Under the pieces are notes generated by a model that made no database searches, was not told the DNA's origin, and worked only from the letters and a program-made list of their open reading frames with translations. 64,000 nt of DNA from an uncultured Desulfovibrio sp. GTDB taxonomy: Bacteria > Desulfobacterota > Desulfovibrionia > Desulfovibrionales > Desulfovibrionaceae. Numbering within the stretch: the stretch's first letter is position 1; each line of letters opens with the position of its first letter. Of this stretch, positions 45,163 through 55,355 are shown one piece after another. The translations under genes were made by a program, and so were the position numbers. The stretch is taken from assembly GCA_913063155.1 (NCBI GenBank), contig CAJXYU010000007.1, positions 1 through 64,000 on the forward strand, written 5' to 3'.

Positions 45163-45714
45163 TCAATATCCCTTTTTTTTGAGGATAGCGTCACGCCGCC
45201 GCGGGGGCAGGGCGTGATTGTGCCGCATTTGGGAGAAGTTGGCTTCTGCCACGGCCGCGCAGACGGACTGGAGGTCGGCGTCCTCGGATCCACGTAGAGT
45301 CCGCACGGCCTGCTTGAGGGCTTCGGCCACAATGCGTTCCTCGGACCAATCAGGGTATTTGGACCAGAATTTCACGGCCTTTTCCCGGTCGCCCAGTTTG
45401 GCTGCGGCGTATCCTGCGTGCAACCATGCGTCGGGAACGTCGTCCCGTCGGGCAAGAGCCCGGTCCAACATGTCCAGAGCCTCCTGGTAGCGGCCCACTC
45501 GGGTGCAGCAGATGCCGCCCATCACCAGATGGCGCACCAGCGGTTCCTGTCCCTTTTTGTTCTTGATTGTCATGTGATTGCGGAAATTGTCTGCCCCGGC
45601 GGTGAAATACTCTTCCGCCTTGGCGAAATCACGGCGCAGCTCCGCGCGCATGCCCCTGTCGTAATTGCGCTCCCCTTTGCTGGAGAGTGGCACGAGCTTA
45701 TCGAAGAATCCCAC
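45163..45714 (-). CDS. TPR-repeat protein
   Basis: A 183-residue protein with two recognisable TPR units ('LRRDFAKAEEYFTAGADNF', 'RYQEALDMLDRALARRDDVPDAWLHAGYAAAKLGDREKAVKFW' in blocks), and no signal peptide. TPRs bind partner proteins. It lies 3 bases after the PAS-GGDEF gene on the same strand, so it may scaffold or modulate that signalling protein; this is inference. The C terminus is Arg/Lys-rich. Confidence 0.8.
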   Translation of the reverse strand: MGFFDKLVPLSSKGERNYDRGMRAELRRDFAKAEEYFTAGADNFRNHMTIKNKKGQEPLVRHLVMGGICCTRVGRYQEALDMLDRALARRDDVPDAWLHAGYAAAKLGDREKAVKFWSKYPDWSEERIVAEALKQAVRTLRGSEDADLQSVCAAVAEANFSQMRHNHALPPRRRDAILKKKGY

Positions 45715-45717
45715 GTA

Positions 45718-48345
45718 TTATCCTTTCATGACCTTGTTTCTGCCGGTCCGTTTGGCTTCGTACATGAGAGTGTCGGCCCTCTGTATGGTTTTTTCCAAGT
45801 TCTGGTCTTCGCTGCGCAAGTTTGTGACCCCGATGCTGATCGTGAAGCGAATTTCAGCGCCATCGGCGGATACCACGGTGTTTGCCACTTCCTGCCTGAT
45901 GCGTTCTGCGGTTCCGTAGCCATCCTCCAGGCTGCTCTCCGCCAGGACGATGGCGAACTCCTCGCCGCCGATGCGACCGAAGACGTCGGTCTTTCGCAGG
46001 ATGTTCGAGCAGAGTTCGGCCAGTTTCTTGAGAACCTTGTCGCCGTTGTGGTGCCCGTGGGTATCGTTGATGATCTTGAAGTGATCGATATCCATGAGCA
46101 TGACGCACAGGGGAGCGCCGTAGCGTCTGTACCGTTCGAACTCATCGTTGCCTCGTTCCATGAAATACATGCGGTTGTTGAGCCCAGTAAGGGAGTCGGT
46201 GCGGGCCAGGCGCACAAGTTCCGCCTCCAGACGCCTGCGCTCCGTAATGTCTTCCACCACTTGCAGCAGATATTGCGGGGTCTTGTCGTCGGCGCGCACC
46301 ACCGTGGTGGTGACCCGGCCCCAGATTTCATGACCGTCACGGCGTACGTAGCGCCCTTCGCGCACATACATGGGAATATCCATTATCCATACGCGATGGC
46401 GCAGCTCTCGATCCTTCCTTTCTTCGTCCGGGTGGAGGATGGAACTGATATTCATGCCCAGAAGATCATATTCGTCGTAGCCCATGAGCATGCCCATGCG
46501 GTGGTTTATCCGCTGGATTACACCTTGGCTATCCAAGGTGCAGATGCCCACACCCGCATGGGTGAATATGGCCCGGAAGCGGCGTTCGCTCAGCCTCAGG
46601 GCAGCTTCGGCCTTCTTGCGTACGGTGATGTCTTCGATGACCCAGATGATGCCCTTGTCCAGGTCGGCAGGGCGGTTCGTGTCGATGGCCTTGCCCGATA
46701 TGGAGCACCACACCGTGGAGCCGTTCTTTCGGCGCATCCTGTATTCGGCGTGGCTGTGTTCTTCATGGGCCAGCGTTTCGAAATATTTCCTGCCGAATTC
46801 CTGATACCGTTCTTCGGAAAGATGGAGCATGCGCATGCTCATGCCCTCCATCTCCTCGGGCGAGGCGTATCCGAAGATGTCGGCCAGCCGCTGGTTGACC
46901 CTGGCCAGGAAATGGCCGCTGCGAACGAACATGATGCCCACCTGGGAGTTCGCCAGGATGGATTCCAGCTCCTTTCGGGACCGGCGCAACTCGATGTCAG
47001 CGGTTCTGCGCTCCATGACGTCCTCGAACATCCAGACGGACCCTTCTTCGGGACTTTCCGGATTGAGGGCGGAGCCCACAAGCCTGCACCAGACTCCGCC
47101 CTTGGAAACGTGCTGGACCTCGGCCACCGCGTCATAGGTAGCGCCGGTGGAAAGAAGTTTGTAAGCCTCCCTGCCCACTTGTTCGTGCTGGGTCTCGTCG
47201 GAGTAGATGATGCGGGTGGGAGCGCCGGTCATCTCTTCCACGGTCATTCCGGCCATACTGGCGGCGCGCTTGTTGACCCATTCGAAATGTCGATGGCGTA
47301 CCAGGGCAATGCCGATGATGCTGTTGTCCAGGAGAAGCTGTTGAAGCTTGTTGACGCTGCGTAGTTCTTGCTCGATACGCCGCCTTTGCGTGACGTCGCG
47401 AAACGAACCGCTGTACTTCACGGGTTTGCCGAAGTCATCCTTGGTGATTTTAAGGTCGGCAATGCACCAGCGCGTTTTCCCCTGCTTGGTGGTGACGCGG
47501 AATTCCAGGGTGAAGGGCTCGCCTTTGGCCAGCCCGGTTTCCATGGTCTTCAGGAATGCCTCCCGGTCCTCAAGATGCACATGGGTGTTGATTGTTTCGC
47601 GCTCGGAGGGGATTTCTCCGGGTTCATATCCCAACAGGCGGTATAATTCATCCGACCACCAACTCAGCCCACTGATCAGATCCCTTTCGAAACTGCCCAT
47701 GCGGGCGATGTGCTGTGCTTCGTTGAGACGGCGTTCGCTTCGCTGCAATTCCAGGGTCCGTTCGGTGACCTCGCACTCCAGGGTCTTGTCCCCTTCTTTG
47801 AGAGCCTTTTCCAACTGGTCGATGCGCAGCGCGCCCAGGCCGAGATCGCAGAATACTCCGGCCAGTTCTCTGAAGAAGGAGCCCATGGCCAGGATGTTTT
47901 TCTCGGAGATGACCGGCAGGCTTTCCAGTGAGTCCCTGAGGGGTTCGACGGGCATTTCAAGACCTTTGGCCAGGGCGGACAGCGTCTCTTCGTTTTTTGA
48001 CTCGGACAGAAACTGGCCGATGACCAGAGCGCCTGCATATTCGTTCTCCACCATGATCGGAATGGCTATGTCATGGAGTCCCATGGGGCAAAGGCTGGTG
48101 ACCGCCCTGCCGGAGCGGACTTTTTGTTCAAGTTTTTTCAGTCGATTTTGGCACTTTTCAAGGTCTGGAGTGGATGGGGCATGGTAGGCGGCGCACAGCG
48201 GATGGCGGTCGGCCATGAAGAAAATGGGGGCATCTCCGTCCACAATGGAGCACGGAATGCCGAAAGCAGCCTCAATGCTGCCCAGCAGTCCCTCCAATTG
48301 GGCGATATTGGCCACCTCGCTCAGCTTCATGGCTCTCCGGAACAT
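45718..48345 (-). CDS. PocR/PAS sensor diguanylate cyclase
   Basis: An 875-residue soluble sensor. The first ~160 residues read as a PocR-type ligand domain with conserved cysteines ('PLCAAYHAPSTPDLEKC', 'SLCPMGLHDIAIPI'). A coiled coil and about four PAS units follow, each ending in 'DIT.R' or 'DVT.R' ('SFRDVTQRRRIE', 'FEDVMERR', 'VIEDITVRKKAE', 'VVEDITERRR'). The C-terminal GGDEF domain has an intact GGEEF ('GRIGGEEFAIVLAE'), so cyclic di-GMP synthesis is expected. AGGAAGGG precedes its ATG. The signal is not known; PocR domains bind small hydrocarbon-type ligands. Confidence 0.92.
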   Translation of the reverse strand: MFRRAMKLSEVANIAQLEGLLGSIEAAFGIPCSIVDGDAPIFFMADRHPLCAAYHAPSTPDLEKCQNRLKKLEQKVRSGRAVTSLCPMGLHDIAIPIMVENEYAGALVIGQFLSESKNEETLSALAKGLEMPVEPLRDSLESLPVISEKNILAMGSFFRELAGVFCDLGLGALRIDQLEKALKEGDKTLECEVTERTLELQRSERRLNEAQHIARMGSFERDLISGLSWWSDELYRLLGYEPGEIPSERETINTHVHLEDREAFLKTMETGLAKGEPFTLEFRVTTKQGKTRWCIADLKITKDDFGKPVKYSGSFRDVTQRRRIEQELRSVNKLQQLLLDNSIIGIALVRHRHFEWVNKRAASMAGMTVEEMTGAPTRIIYSDETQHEQVGREAYKLLSTGATYDAVAEVQHVSKGGVWCRLVGSALNPESPEEGSVWMFEDVMERRTADIELRRSRKELESILANSQVGIMFVRSGHFLARVNQRLADIFGYASPEEMEGMSMRMLHLSEERYQEFGRKYFETLAHEEHSHAEYRMRRKNGSTVWCSISGKAIDTNRPADLDKGIIWVIEDITVRKKAEAALRLSERRFRAIFTHAGVGICTLDSQGVIQRINHRMGMLMGYDEYDLLGMNISSILHPDEERKDRELRHRVWIMDIPMYVREGRYVRRDGHEIWGRVTTTVVRADDKTPQYLLQVVEDITERRRLEAELVRLARTDSLTGLNNRMYFMERGNDEFERYRRYGAPLCVMLMDIDHFKIINDTHGHHNGDKVLKKLAELCSNILRKTDVFGRIGGEEFAIVLAESSLEDGYGTAERIRQEVANTVVSADGAEIRFTISIGVTNLRSEDQNLEKTIQRADTLMYEAKRTGRNKVMKG

Positions 48346-48440
48346 GTTTTCCCTTCCTGACCATCTGCTGAAGAAGGGCTTCTCTGGAATATATCTTAAT
48401 TAGGTCGGGTGTACAAAGTTGATTATTTTCCCTCCCACCA

Positions 48441-48472
48441 AAAAAAAGGCCGGGAATTCCCGGCCTTTTTTT
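48441..48472 (-). terminator. Rho-independent terminator of groESL
   Basis: A perfect 32-base palindrome: A7, GGCCGGGAATTCCCGGCC, T7. It ends groEL and also works in the other direction. Confidence 0.92.
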
Positions 48473-48490
48473 CTTGTATCGTCTGTGGCG

Positions 48491-50113
<1,623 letters not shown>

Positions 50114-50374
50114 TTATTCGAAAACGCCCAAAATGTCGTCTTCGCGCATGATCAGCAGGTCGTCGCCATTGGAAGCGAATTCGGTTCCGGCATATTTGGC
50201 AAAGAGTACGGTGTCACCGTTTTTCAAGGTCTGGCATTCGGGGCCCACGGCCAGGACTTCGCCGCCCTGGGGCTTTTCCTTGGCGGAATCCGGAATGATG
50301 ATGCCTCCGGCAGTGGTTTCCTCTTCAGCGGTTCTCTTGACGATAACGCGGTCATGTAACGGTTTCAGTGTCAT
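50114..50374 (-). CDS. groES: Co-chaperonin GroES with shortened roof region
   Basis: An 86-residue GroES. The mobile loop ('[20 protein letters not shown]') and C-terminal 'MREDDILGV' are typical. The usual family is about 95 residues; here the segment between 'EVLAVGP' and '[14 protein letters not shown]' is only about seven residues, so the beta-hairpin that forms the dome roof is missing. The reading frame is clean, so this is not an obvious frameshift. AAAGGAGA precedes ATG 50374. Confidence 0.95.
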   Translation of the reverse strand: MTLKPLHDRVIVKRTAEEETTAGGIIIPDSAKEKPQGGEVLAVGPECQTLKNGDTVLFAKYAGTEFASNGDDLLIMREDDILGVFE

Positions 50375-50399
50375 ATCAGTCTCCTTTATTCGAAATATT

Positions 50400-50424
50400 C
50401 GCCCTGGCGTCGACCGCCAGGGCG
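50400..50424 (-). promoter_or_regulatory. Hairpin in the groESL leader
   Basis: CGCCCTGGCG and CGCCAGGGCG form a perfect 10-bp stem with a 5-base loop, 26-50 bases before the groES start. A regulatory or transcript-stabilising role is possible. It is not a CIRCE element. Confidence 0.5.
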
Positions 50425-50447
50425 TCGGAACTCGGGGCAATTGTGCA

Positions 50448-50475
50448 TACATAAACAGCGCGGAGTGGTTGTCAA
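50448..50475 (-). promoter_or_regulatory. Possible sigma70-type promoter of groESL
   Basis: On the minus strand TTGACA (at 50470-50475) is followed after 16 bases by TATGTA (50448-50453). The -10 match is poor; the -35 is consensus. Confidence 0.35.
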
Positions 50476-50605
50476 CATGTAGAGGGCGTATTTTTGTCTT
50501 TTCTCCGGGGCGCGCTCTTGCCAACCATGCCGAACCCCGGTACGTAATGTAGAGCTGTAAAAGGTTTTGATTTTTTCTGCCAGACCGAAACCGGAGAAAG
50601 CCCTC

Positions 50606-52078
50606 ATGGAACCCGGACTCAGACGCCTCATCGTAGTTTCCAACCGACTTCCCGCCGCCCTCAAGAAGGAAGGCGACCAGTGGACCGTCAAGCCCGGAGC
50701 CGGCGGTCTGGTCACGGCCCTGGCCCCTGTCCTGCGTAACCGCGGTGGTGTCTGGATCGGCTGGTCAGGCGCGTCCGATCCGAACCTGGACGTGGAGTCG
50801 CTGTTGGAGGGCTTTTCGGCCGAGGCGGGCTACGAACTGCGAACGGTTCCCCTGACCCAGGAAGAGATCAAGGGGTACTACTTCGGTTTTTCCAACGAGA
50901 TCATCTGGCCCCTGTTCCACGATCTGCAGACCCGGTGCCGCTTCGACCCCCAATATTGGCAGAGCTATCTGGACGTGAACTTCAAGTTCGCCGAGCAGGT
51001 GGCCAGGCATACCTCGGCCGACGACTACATCTGGGTTCACGACTACCATCTCATACACCAGGCTTTTTTTCTCAAGAGCATGGGGGTGAAGCGCAATACA
51101 GGATTTTTCCTGCATATCCCTTTCCCAACGCCGGATATCTTCATGAAACTGCCCTGGCGCTGGAAGATCATCCAGGCCATGACCGAATTCGATCTGGTCG
51201 GTTTTCAGACCATGCAGGACCGGGCCAATTTCATTCGTTGCGTGCAACATTTCATGCCCGAATGCGAGGTGGAGGGCGACGGCGCCGTGATCACGGTCCG
51301 TTGCGGCACGCGTGAGTTCCGGGCAGGGGCGTTTCCCATCAGCATCGACTTCAACCAGTTCGCGGATCTGGCCCAGCGGGAAGATGTGGTGCAGCGCACC
51401 TTTGCTTTGCGCGAGGCTCTCAAACACCGAAAGATCATTCTCGGGGTGGACCGATTGGATTACACCAAGGGCATTCCCGAGCGCATCCTGGCCATCCGGC
51501 AGCTGCTCAAACGGTTCCCGGATCTCAAGGGGCGCATCAACTTCGTACAGATCGCCGTGCCCAGCCGCGAGGACGTGGAGGAATACAAGGAGCTGCGGGA
51601 TGAGATCGATCTGCTGGTGGGCAGGGTCAACGGCGAGTTCTCCTTTCCGGGCTGGGTGCCCATCCACTACCATTACCGGAGCTTTCCCCACGATGAGTTG
51701 GTGGCCTACTACGCGGCGGCGGACATCGCCCTGGTAACGCCGCTGCGCGACGGTATGAACTTGGTAGCCAAGGAATATTGCGCAGCCAACATCTCCGAGA
51801 CCGGCGTGCTCATCCTGAGCGAGTTCGCCGGGGCAGCCGCCCAGATGCAGGATCACGCCTATTTGGTGAACCCCTATGACCTGGAAGGGGTTGCCAGGGC
51901 AGTGAACCGCGCCTTTCACTGGGACAAGCGCGAGCGCAAGGAGATGATGAGCGAATTGCGCCAGCAGGTGCGCTCGGACAATATCTTCTGGTGGGTCGAT
52001 TCTTTCCTGCAGGCTGGTTTTTCCAAGAACCTCGATGATTTTCCGCCCATAGATACAGTTCGTTTCGAAAAAGTCTAA
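50606..52078 (+). CDS. otsA: Trehalose-6-phosphate synthase (GT20)
   Basis: A 490-residue GT20 enzyme with the family landmarks '[11 protein letters not shown]', '[10 protein letters not shown]', 'WVHDYHLI', '[13 protein letters not shown]', '[15 protein letters not shown]', and '[14 protein letters not shown]'. It makes alpha,alpha-trehalose-6-phosphate from UDP-glucose and glucose-6-phosphate; glucosylglycerol-phosphate synthase is a close relative and cannot be fully excluded. No trehalose phosphatase is visible next to it. ATG 50606 follows GGAG. It is divergent from groES, so both could be stress-controlled. Confidence 0.88.
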   Translation: MEPGLRRLIVVSNRLPAALKKEGDQWTVKPGAGGLVTALAPVLRNRGGVWIGWSGASDPNLDVESLLEGFSAEAGYELRTVPLTQEEIKGYYFGFSNEIIWPLFHDLQTRCRFDPQYWQSYLDVNFKFAEQVARHTSADDYIWVHDYHLIHQAFFLKSMGVKRNTGFFLHIPFPTPDIFMKLPWRWKIIQAMTEFDLVGFQTMQDRANFIRCVQHFMPECEVEGDGAVITVRCGTREFRAGAFPISIDFNQFADLAQREDVVQRTFALREALKHRKIILGVDRLDYTKGIPERILAIRQLLKRFPDLKGRINFVQIAVPSREDVEEYKELRDEIDLLVGRVNGEFSFPGWVPIHYHYRSFPHDELVAYYAAADIALVTPLRDGMNLVAKEYCAANISETGVLILSEFAGAAAQMQDHAYLVNPYDLEGVARAVNRAFHWDKRERKEMMSELRQQVRSDNIFWWVDSFLQAGFSKNLDDFPPIDTVRFEKV

Positions 52079-52101
52079 CAAGGTGACCGGTAACGGCGCG
52101 T

Positions 52102-52127
52102 CTGCCTTGTCGTTTCAAAAAAGGCAG
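52102..52127 (+). terminator. Weak hairpin after otsA
   Basis: CTGCCTT, 12 bases, AAGGCAG, then TCCTTTG. A plausible but T-poor terminator. Confidence 0.35.
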
Positions 52128-52274
52128 TCCTTTGTACATGCCGAATACACGTCGGGCCTATCCTTTTTTTACTCCGTGTATCCGTCCCAACAGGCCAGGG
52201 GGCAAGAGGGATTATTCCCCTTGTCCGCCGGAGGCGTTCTTTTGTTTTCAGCAGAGATGGGGTAGGCAGGGCGA

Positions 52275-52502
52275 ATGCTGACCGTGAAATGCGCATCCTG
52301 CCGGAGGAAACTCTGGAAATATTACAAGATCGGGCCGGGCGAAGTGCTTCGTTGCCACCGGGACCGCATCCGCAAGATCTGGTGCCTGGAGGAACGCGAC
52401 GGCAAAGTGTGGTGTGTTTGCGGAAAGCCCATCGGCATCGATAAGGGAAGCTTCATCAAGATGAACAAGGGCGCCTTCACCTATTCCGGCATCAAGAATT
52501 AA
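52275..52502 (+). CDS. Small cysteine-rich protein, probable zinc binder
   Basis: A 75-residue protein with CxxC pairs 'CASCRRK', a single Cys in 'VLRCHRDR' and 'WCVCGK', suggestive of one or two zinc sites. A Lys/Arg-rich face ('RRKLWKYYKIG') could bind nucleic acid. I do not recognise a characterised family. A purine-rich site precedes ATG 52275 ('GGCAGGGCGA'). Confidence 0.65.
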   Translation: MLTVKCASCRRKLWKYYKIGPGEVLRCHRDRIRKIWCLEERDGKVWCVCGKPIGIDKGSFIKMNKGAFTYSGIKN

Positions 52503-52547
52503 GACCCGGCTCCTCCCGTAATCTTCCTCGCGTTTCCCGGCCTGTTT

Positions 52548-53477
52548 CTATCTGGCGGACTGGTCCAGATCTTCGAAGAAGAAATAATCGCCCTTGCCAT
52601 TGTGCTTGACGTGATACATGGCCTTGTCCGCATAGTCGAGCAGAGCCACCGGGATGTTGGCGTCCTGGGGGAAACGGGCCAGACCGATGCTGGCACTGGC
52701 CTGCACCGTCCCGCTTTCTATGGCGTAGGGGGCGTTGAGCGCTTCCAGCAGTTTTTTGGCTATCGGAGTGATGGATTCCCGGCTGCTGATGCGGGGCAGC
52801 AGGATAATGAATTCGTCGCCCGCCAGTCGATATGCCTGACCGCTTTTGTCCACGGTCTGAGCCATGCGCTGCGCCGCCCGCATGAGCAGGCTGTCTCCCG
52901 CCTTATGCCCCATGGTGTCGTTTACCTGCTTGAATCCATCCAGGTCGATGAACATTGCGGCCGCGCCGGAACCGGTATCCTTGGCCCTGCCCAGGATGTC
53001 CGGGAGATCCCTGTCCAGGGCCAGCCGGTTGGGCAGGCCGGTAAGGGCATCGCGGTAGGCCAGTTGTTCGCATTCCGTCTCCTTCTCTATATCTCGGGCC
53101 ATGCAGAAATAGGATTCGTGGTCGGGGGAGTAGATGACGTTCCAGAGCTGGCTGCGGTGTTCGCCGTCCGCGCACAGGAAACGGAAGGTGATGGAGGCAG
53201 AGGCTATGTCTGCGGTGATCAGGTCCTGCATTTCCGCCAGGGCCTTTTCGCGGTCGTCGAAATGGATGTACTCGATGAGGTAGGAGTGTTGCATGGCCTC
53301 GCGACTGTGTCCGGTGACCATTTCCCAGTGAGTGTTCAGGTCCTCGAACATGCCGTCCGTGGAAATGACCGCGGCCATGTCGTGGGAAAGGGCCAGCCAT
53401 GAGTACCTTTCAAAATAGAATAGTCTCTGGAGCGTTTCGGGGTCGCTGCATTCATGTACCAGCCAGTTGATATCCAT
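52548..53477 (-). CDS. PAS-GGDEF diguanylate cyclase-like protein
   Basis: A 309-residue protein: a PAS-like N-terminal domain (about residues 20-135, 'AVISTDGMFEDLNTHWEMVTG') then a GGDEF domain ('LAYRDALTGLPNRLALDRDL', 'MFIDLDGFKQVNDTMGHKAGD'). The signature loop reads A-G-D-E-F instead of GGDEF; some cyclases with AGDEF are active, so activity is uncertain. No membrane segments. It is the last gene of a minus-strand run with the NlpC/P60 and BON lipoprotein genes. Confidence 0.88.
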   Translation of the reverse strand: MDINWLVHECSDPETLQRLFYFERYSWLALSHDMAAVISTDGMFEDLNTHWEMVTGHSREAMQHSYLIEYIHFDDREKALAEMQDLITADIASASITFRFLCADGEHRSQLWNVIYSPDHESYFCMARDIEKETECEQLAYRDALTGLPNRLALDRDLPDILGRAKDTGSGAAAMFIDLDGFKQVNDTMGHKAGDSLLMRAAQRMAQTVDKSGQAYRLAGDEFIILLPRISSRESITPIAKKLLEALNAPYAIESGTVQASASIGLARFPQDANIPVALLDYADKAMYHVKHNGKGDYFFFEDLDQSAR

Positions 53478-53517
53478 GCGGGGGACTTACAATAAATTTG
53501 GCTTTGTTGCCATTAGA

Positions 53518-54036
53518 TCATAGCAATCGGCGCGCACCGACATAATGTTCCATCCAAAATGGATTTCTCATGTCGGATTCCGTCACGCCCTTGCCTGAAC
53601 GCGGGCTGTGGATGAAGGTGCCCTTTTCCGTGACTATGCCCACATGAACGCTTTTTCCGGTTTGGACTTTGTAAAAAACGATGTCGCCCGGGCGGATGTT
53701 GTTTTTCGCCACGAACCGGCCTGCCGTGTACTGCCGCCATGAAACGCGCGGCACCTTGACGCCGTGTCGCCGGTAGACCCAGTATATCAGGCCCGAGCAG
53801 TCGAATCCCTCGGCGGGGGAATGCCCTCCCCACTTGTAGCGCTTGCCCTTTACCGAGCGGGCTGTGGCAATGACCCCCGCCGCCTTGGACGAGGGCTTGG
53901 TGTAGGCGCGCCGGGCCGGCTCGGCTCCCGGCAGGTAAGGGACTCTGGAGGAGCAGGCAGGGAGCAGGAGGGCAAGGAAAAGAACCGCACCAATCCGCAT
54001 GGGCATGCGAAATGGAGTGGTCCTTGTCGTGGTCAT
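53518..54036 (-). CDS. NlpC/P60 family lipoprotein (cell-wall endopeptidase)
   Basis: A 172-residue protein with a lipobox ('LALLLPACSS'), so it is anchored to a membrane in the periplasm. The NlpC/P60 catalytic triad is visible: Cys in 'EGFDCSGLIYW', His in 'VHVGIVTEKG' and a polar third residue 'TFIHSPR'. Such enzymes cleave peptidoglycan stem peptides. Overlapping operon context: 12 bases after the BON lipoprotein gene. The start ATG 54036 has GGGGC upstream. Confidence 0.9.
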   Translation of the reverse strand: MTTTRTTPFRMPMRIGAVLFLALLLPACSSRVPYLPGAEPARRAYTKPSSKAAGVIATARSVKGKRYKWGGHSPAEGFDCSGLIYWVYRRHGVKVPRVSWRQYTAGRFVAKNNIRPGDIVFYKVQTGKSVHVGIVTEKGTFIHSPRSGKGVTESDMRNPFWMEHYVGARRLL

Positions 54037-54048
54037 GGTTTGCCCCGC

Positions 54049-54603
54049 TTACTTAACCCGAAGGTAGGACTTGACGCTGCGTGCGCCGGGAACGCTTTTG
54101 GCGTGGGCGATGGCCCGGTTGCGCTCCGCTTCGGAGCCCACGATGCCCACCAGCACGATGTTGCATTGGACAGTGTAGACATCCACGTTGGTGGACCAGA
54201 TCTGCTTGTCCGCCACCAGCTTTTCGTTCACCCGGGCGTAGAGTTCCAGGTTGTCTGTGGTGCCGCAAGGGTCGTTGGCGCGCTTGGGCAGCAAATAGGT
54301 GGTCACGGACCGGACGCCCTCCACCTTCTTGGCCAGGTTGATGGCCCTGTTGACCTGGGCCTGGCTTTCGTATTCGCCCATGATGTAGACACGGCCCTCA
54401 TAGCTGGCCACGTCATAATCCAGATATTTGACCAGATCGTCGGCCAGGAAATCCTTTTTGATTGTCAGGGTGATGGATTCGTCATTGGCAATGGTGCTGA
54501 CGTTGCGCTCATCCACTGCCGCCTTGTATACGGCACACCCATGCATCATGGACACGGATGCCAGAAAGGCCAGGGCCATGATAGGTATAAGGAGCAGTCT
54601 CAT
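54049..54603 (-). CDS. BON-domain lipoprotein
   Basis: A 184-residue lipoprotein (lipobox 'SMMHGCAV') with two BON domains ('DDLVKYLDYDVASYEGRVYIMGEYESQAQVNRAINLAKKVEGVRSV' in blocks and 'WSTNVDVYTVQCNIVLVGIVGSEAERNRAIAHAKSVPG'), similar to DolP/OsmY-type periplasmic proteins that bind phospholipid and support the outer membrane. A GGAGGT site precedes ATG 54603. First gene of a probable operon with the NlpC/P60 protein. Confidence 0.92.
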   Translation of the reverse strand: MRLLLIPIMALAFLASVSMMHGCAVYKAAVDERNVSTIANDESITLTIKKDFLADDLVKYLDYDVASYEGRVYIMGEYESQAQVNRAINLAKKVEGVRSVTTYLLPKRANDPCGTTDNLELYARVNEKLVADKQIWSTNVDVYTVQCNIVLVGIVGSEAERNRAIAHAKSVPGARSVKSYLRVK

Positions 54604-54707
54604 GGGACCTCCAAGTTTTCTCTAGAGTTTCTCTAATATATCCGTAAAGCAGGATGGACGCAAGAGGGGTTGTGTGACAGGGGGTATGACTGTTTCCTTT
54701 ATTCGCT

Positions 54708-55349
54708 ATGGAGAATATTTGCAAGAAAAACCACGGCGTCGGCCTGCCTGATGCGGCAGAGGCGGACTCCGGGCGGATCACCTCCGCAAAAAACAGAAAA
54801 AAGGCTCAACTCCGACGAACCGCCACCCCGGAAAAAGCCGCGTGGTTGAAAAAGGATGCAGCACCACAAGTGTCCGTCAAGCAGGACGTTATTTCAAAAA
54901 ATGTTGCAGCACCTGAAAAGAGTGGTTCAGCAGAAAAAATAAATGGTTACAGTGCCGAGAGACAAGCCGGTCAAGGGGCGGGCGAGTCTGCCCCGGCGAA
55001 TGCCGGCGGGCATGAACAGGGCATTCCGAAAGGGGAAGGCGGCATGGGCGACGGCGATCAGGCCGGGATCGGGGTGGTCGACACGCTTCCTGCGCCCGTG
55101 TATCAGGTCCGACCCGGGTATCCTGCCAGCGCCCGGCGCAAAGGAATTAACGGTCTGGTGGTACTCTCCTGCCTAGTGCGCCCGGACGGACGGCCCAGTG
55201 ATATTCGCGTAATCTCTTCGGAGCCGGCGAGCGTGTTTGACGCCAACGCCGAGAAAGCTCTGGAACAGTGGCGGTTCAAACCAGCCATGCACCAGGGACG
55301 GCCAGTGCCCTGCAGGGTGATCATTCCTTTCCGTTTTCAGGTGAACTAG
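54708..55349 (+). CDS. TonB C-terminal domain protein without a membrane anchor
   Basis: A 213-residue protein. The C-terminal ~80 residues match the TonB C-terminal domain ('VRPGYPASARRKGINGLVVLSCLVRPDGRPSDIRVISSEP', 'FDANAEKALEQWRFKPAMHQGRPV'), and the middle is Ala/Gly/Lys-rich as in TonB linkers. TonB proteins need an N-terminal membrane helix, but the first 60 residues here are charged and hydrophilic. No anchor is found in the other frames just upstream. Either a truncated TonB or a soluble relative. No ribosome site is visible before ATG 54708. Confidence 0.7.
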   Translation: MENICKKNHGVGLPDAAEADSGRITSAKNRKKAQLRRTATPEKAAWLKKDAAPQVSVKQDVISKNVAAPEKSGSAEKINGYSAERQAGQGAGESAPANAGGHEQGIPKGEGGMGDGDQAGIGVVDTLPAPVYQVRPGYPASARRKGINGLVVLSCLVRPDGRPSDIRVISSEPASVFDANAEKALEQWRFKPAMHQGRPVPCRVIIPFRFQVN

Positions 55350-55355
55350 CCGAAG

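Noticed and set aside
45418..47364. A 648-codon frame antisense to the PAS-GGDEF gene
   Set aside because: Low-complexity His/Ala-rich shadow product without start signals; the minus-strand gene has clear domains.
50375..50605. Search for a CIRCE element upstream of groES
   Set aside because: No TTAGCACTC-N9-GAGTGCTAA dyad; the hairpin present is GC-rich and unrelated.
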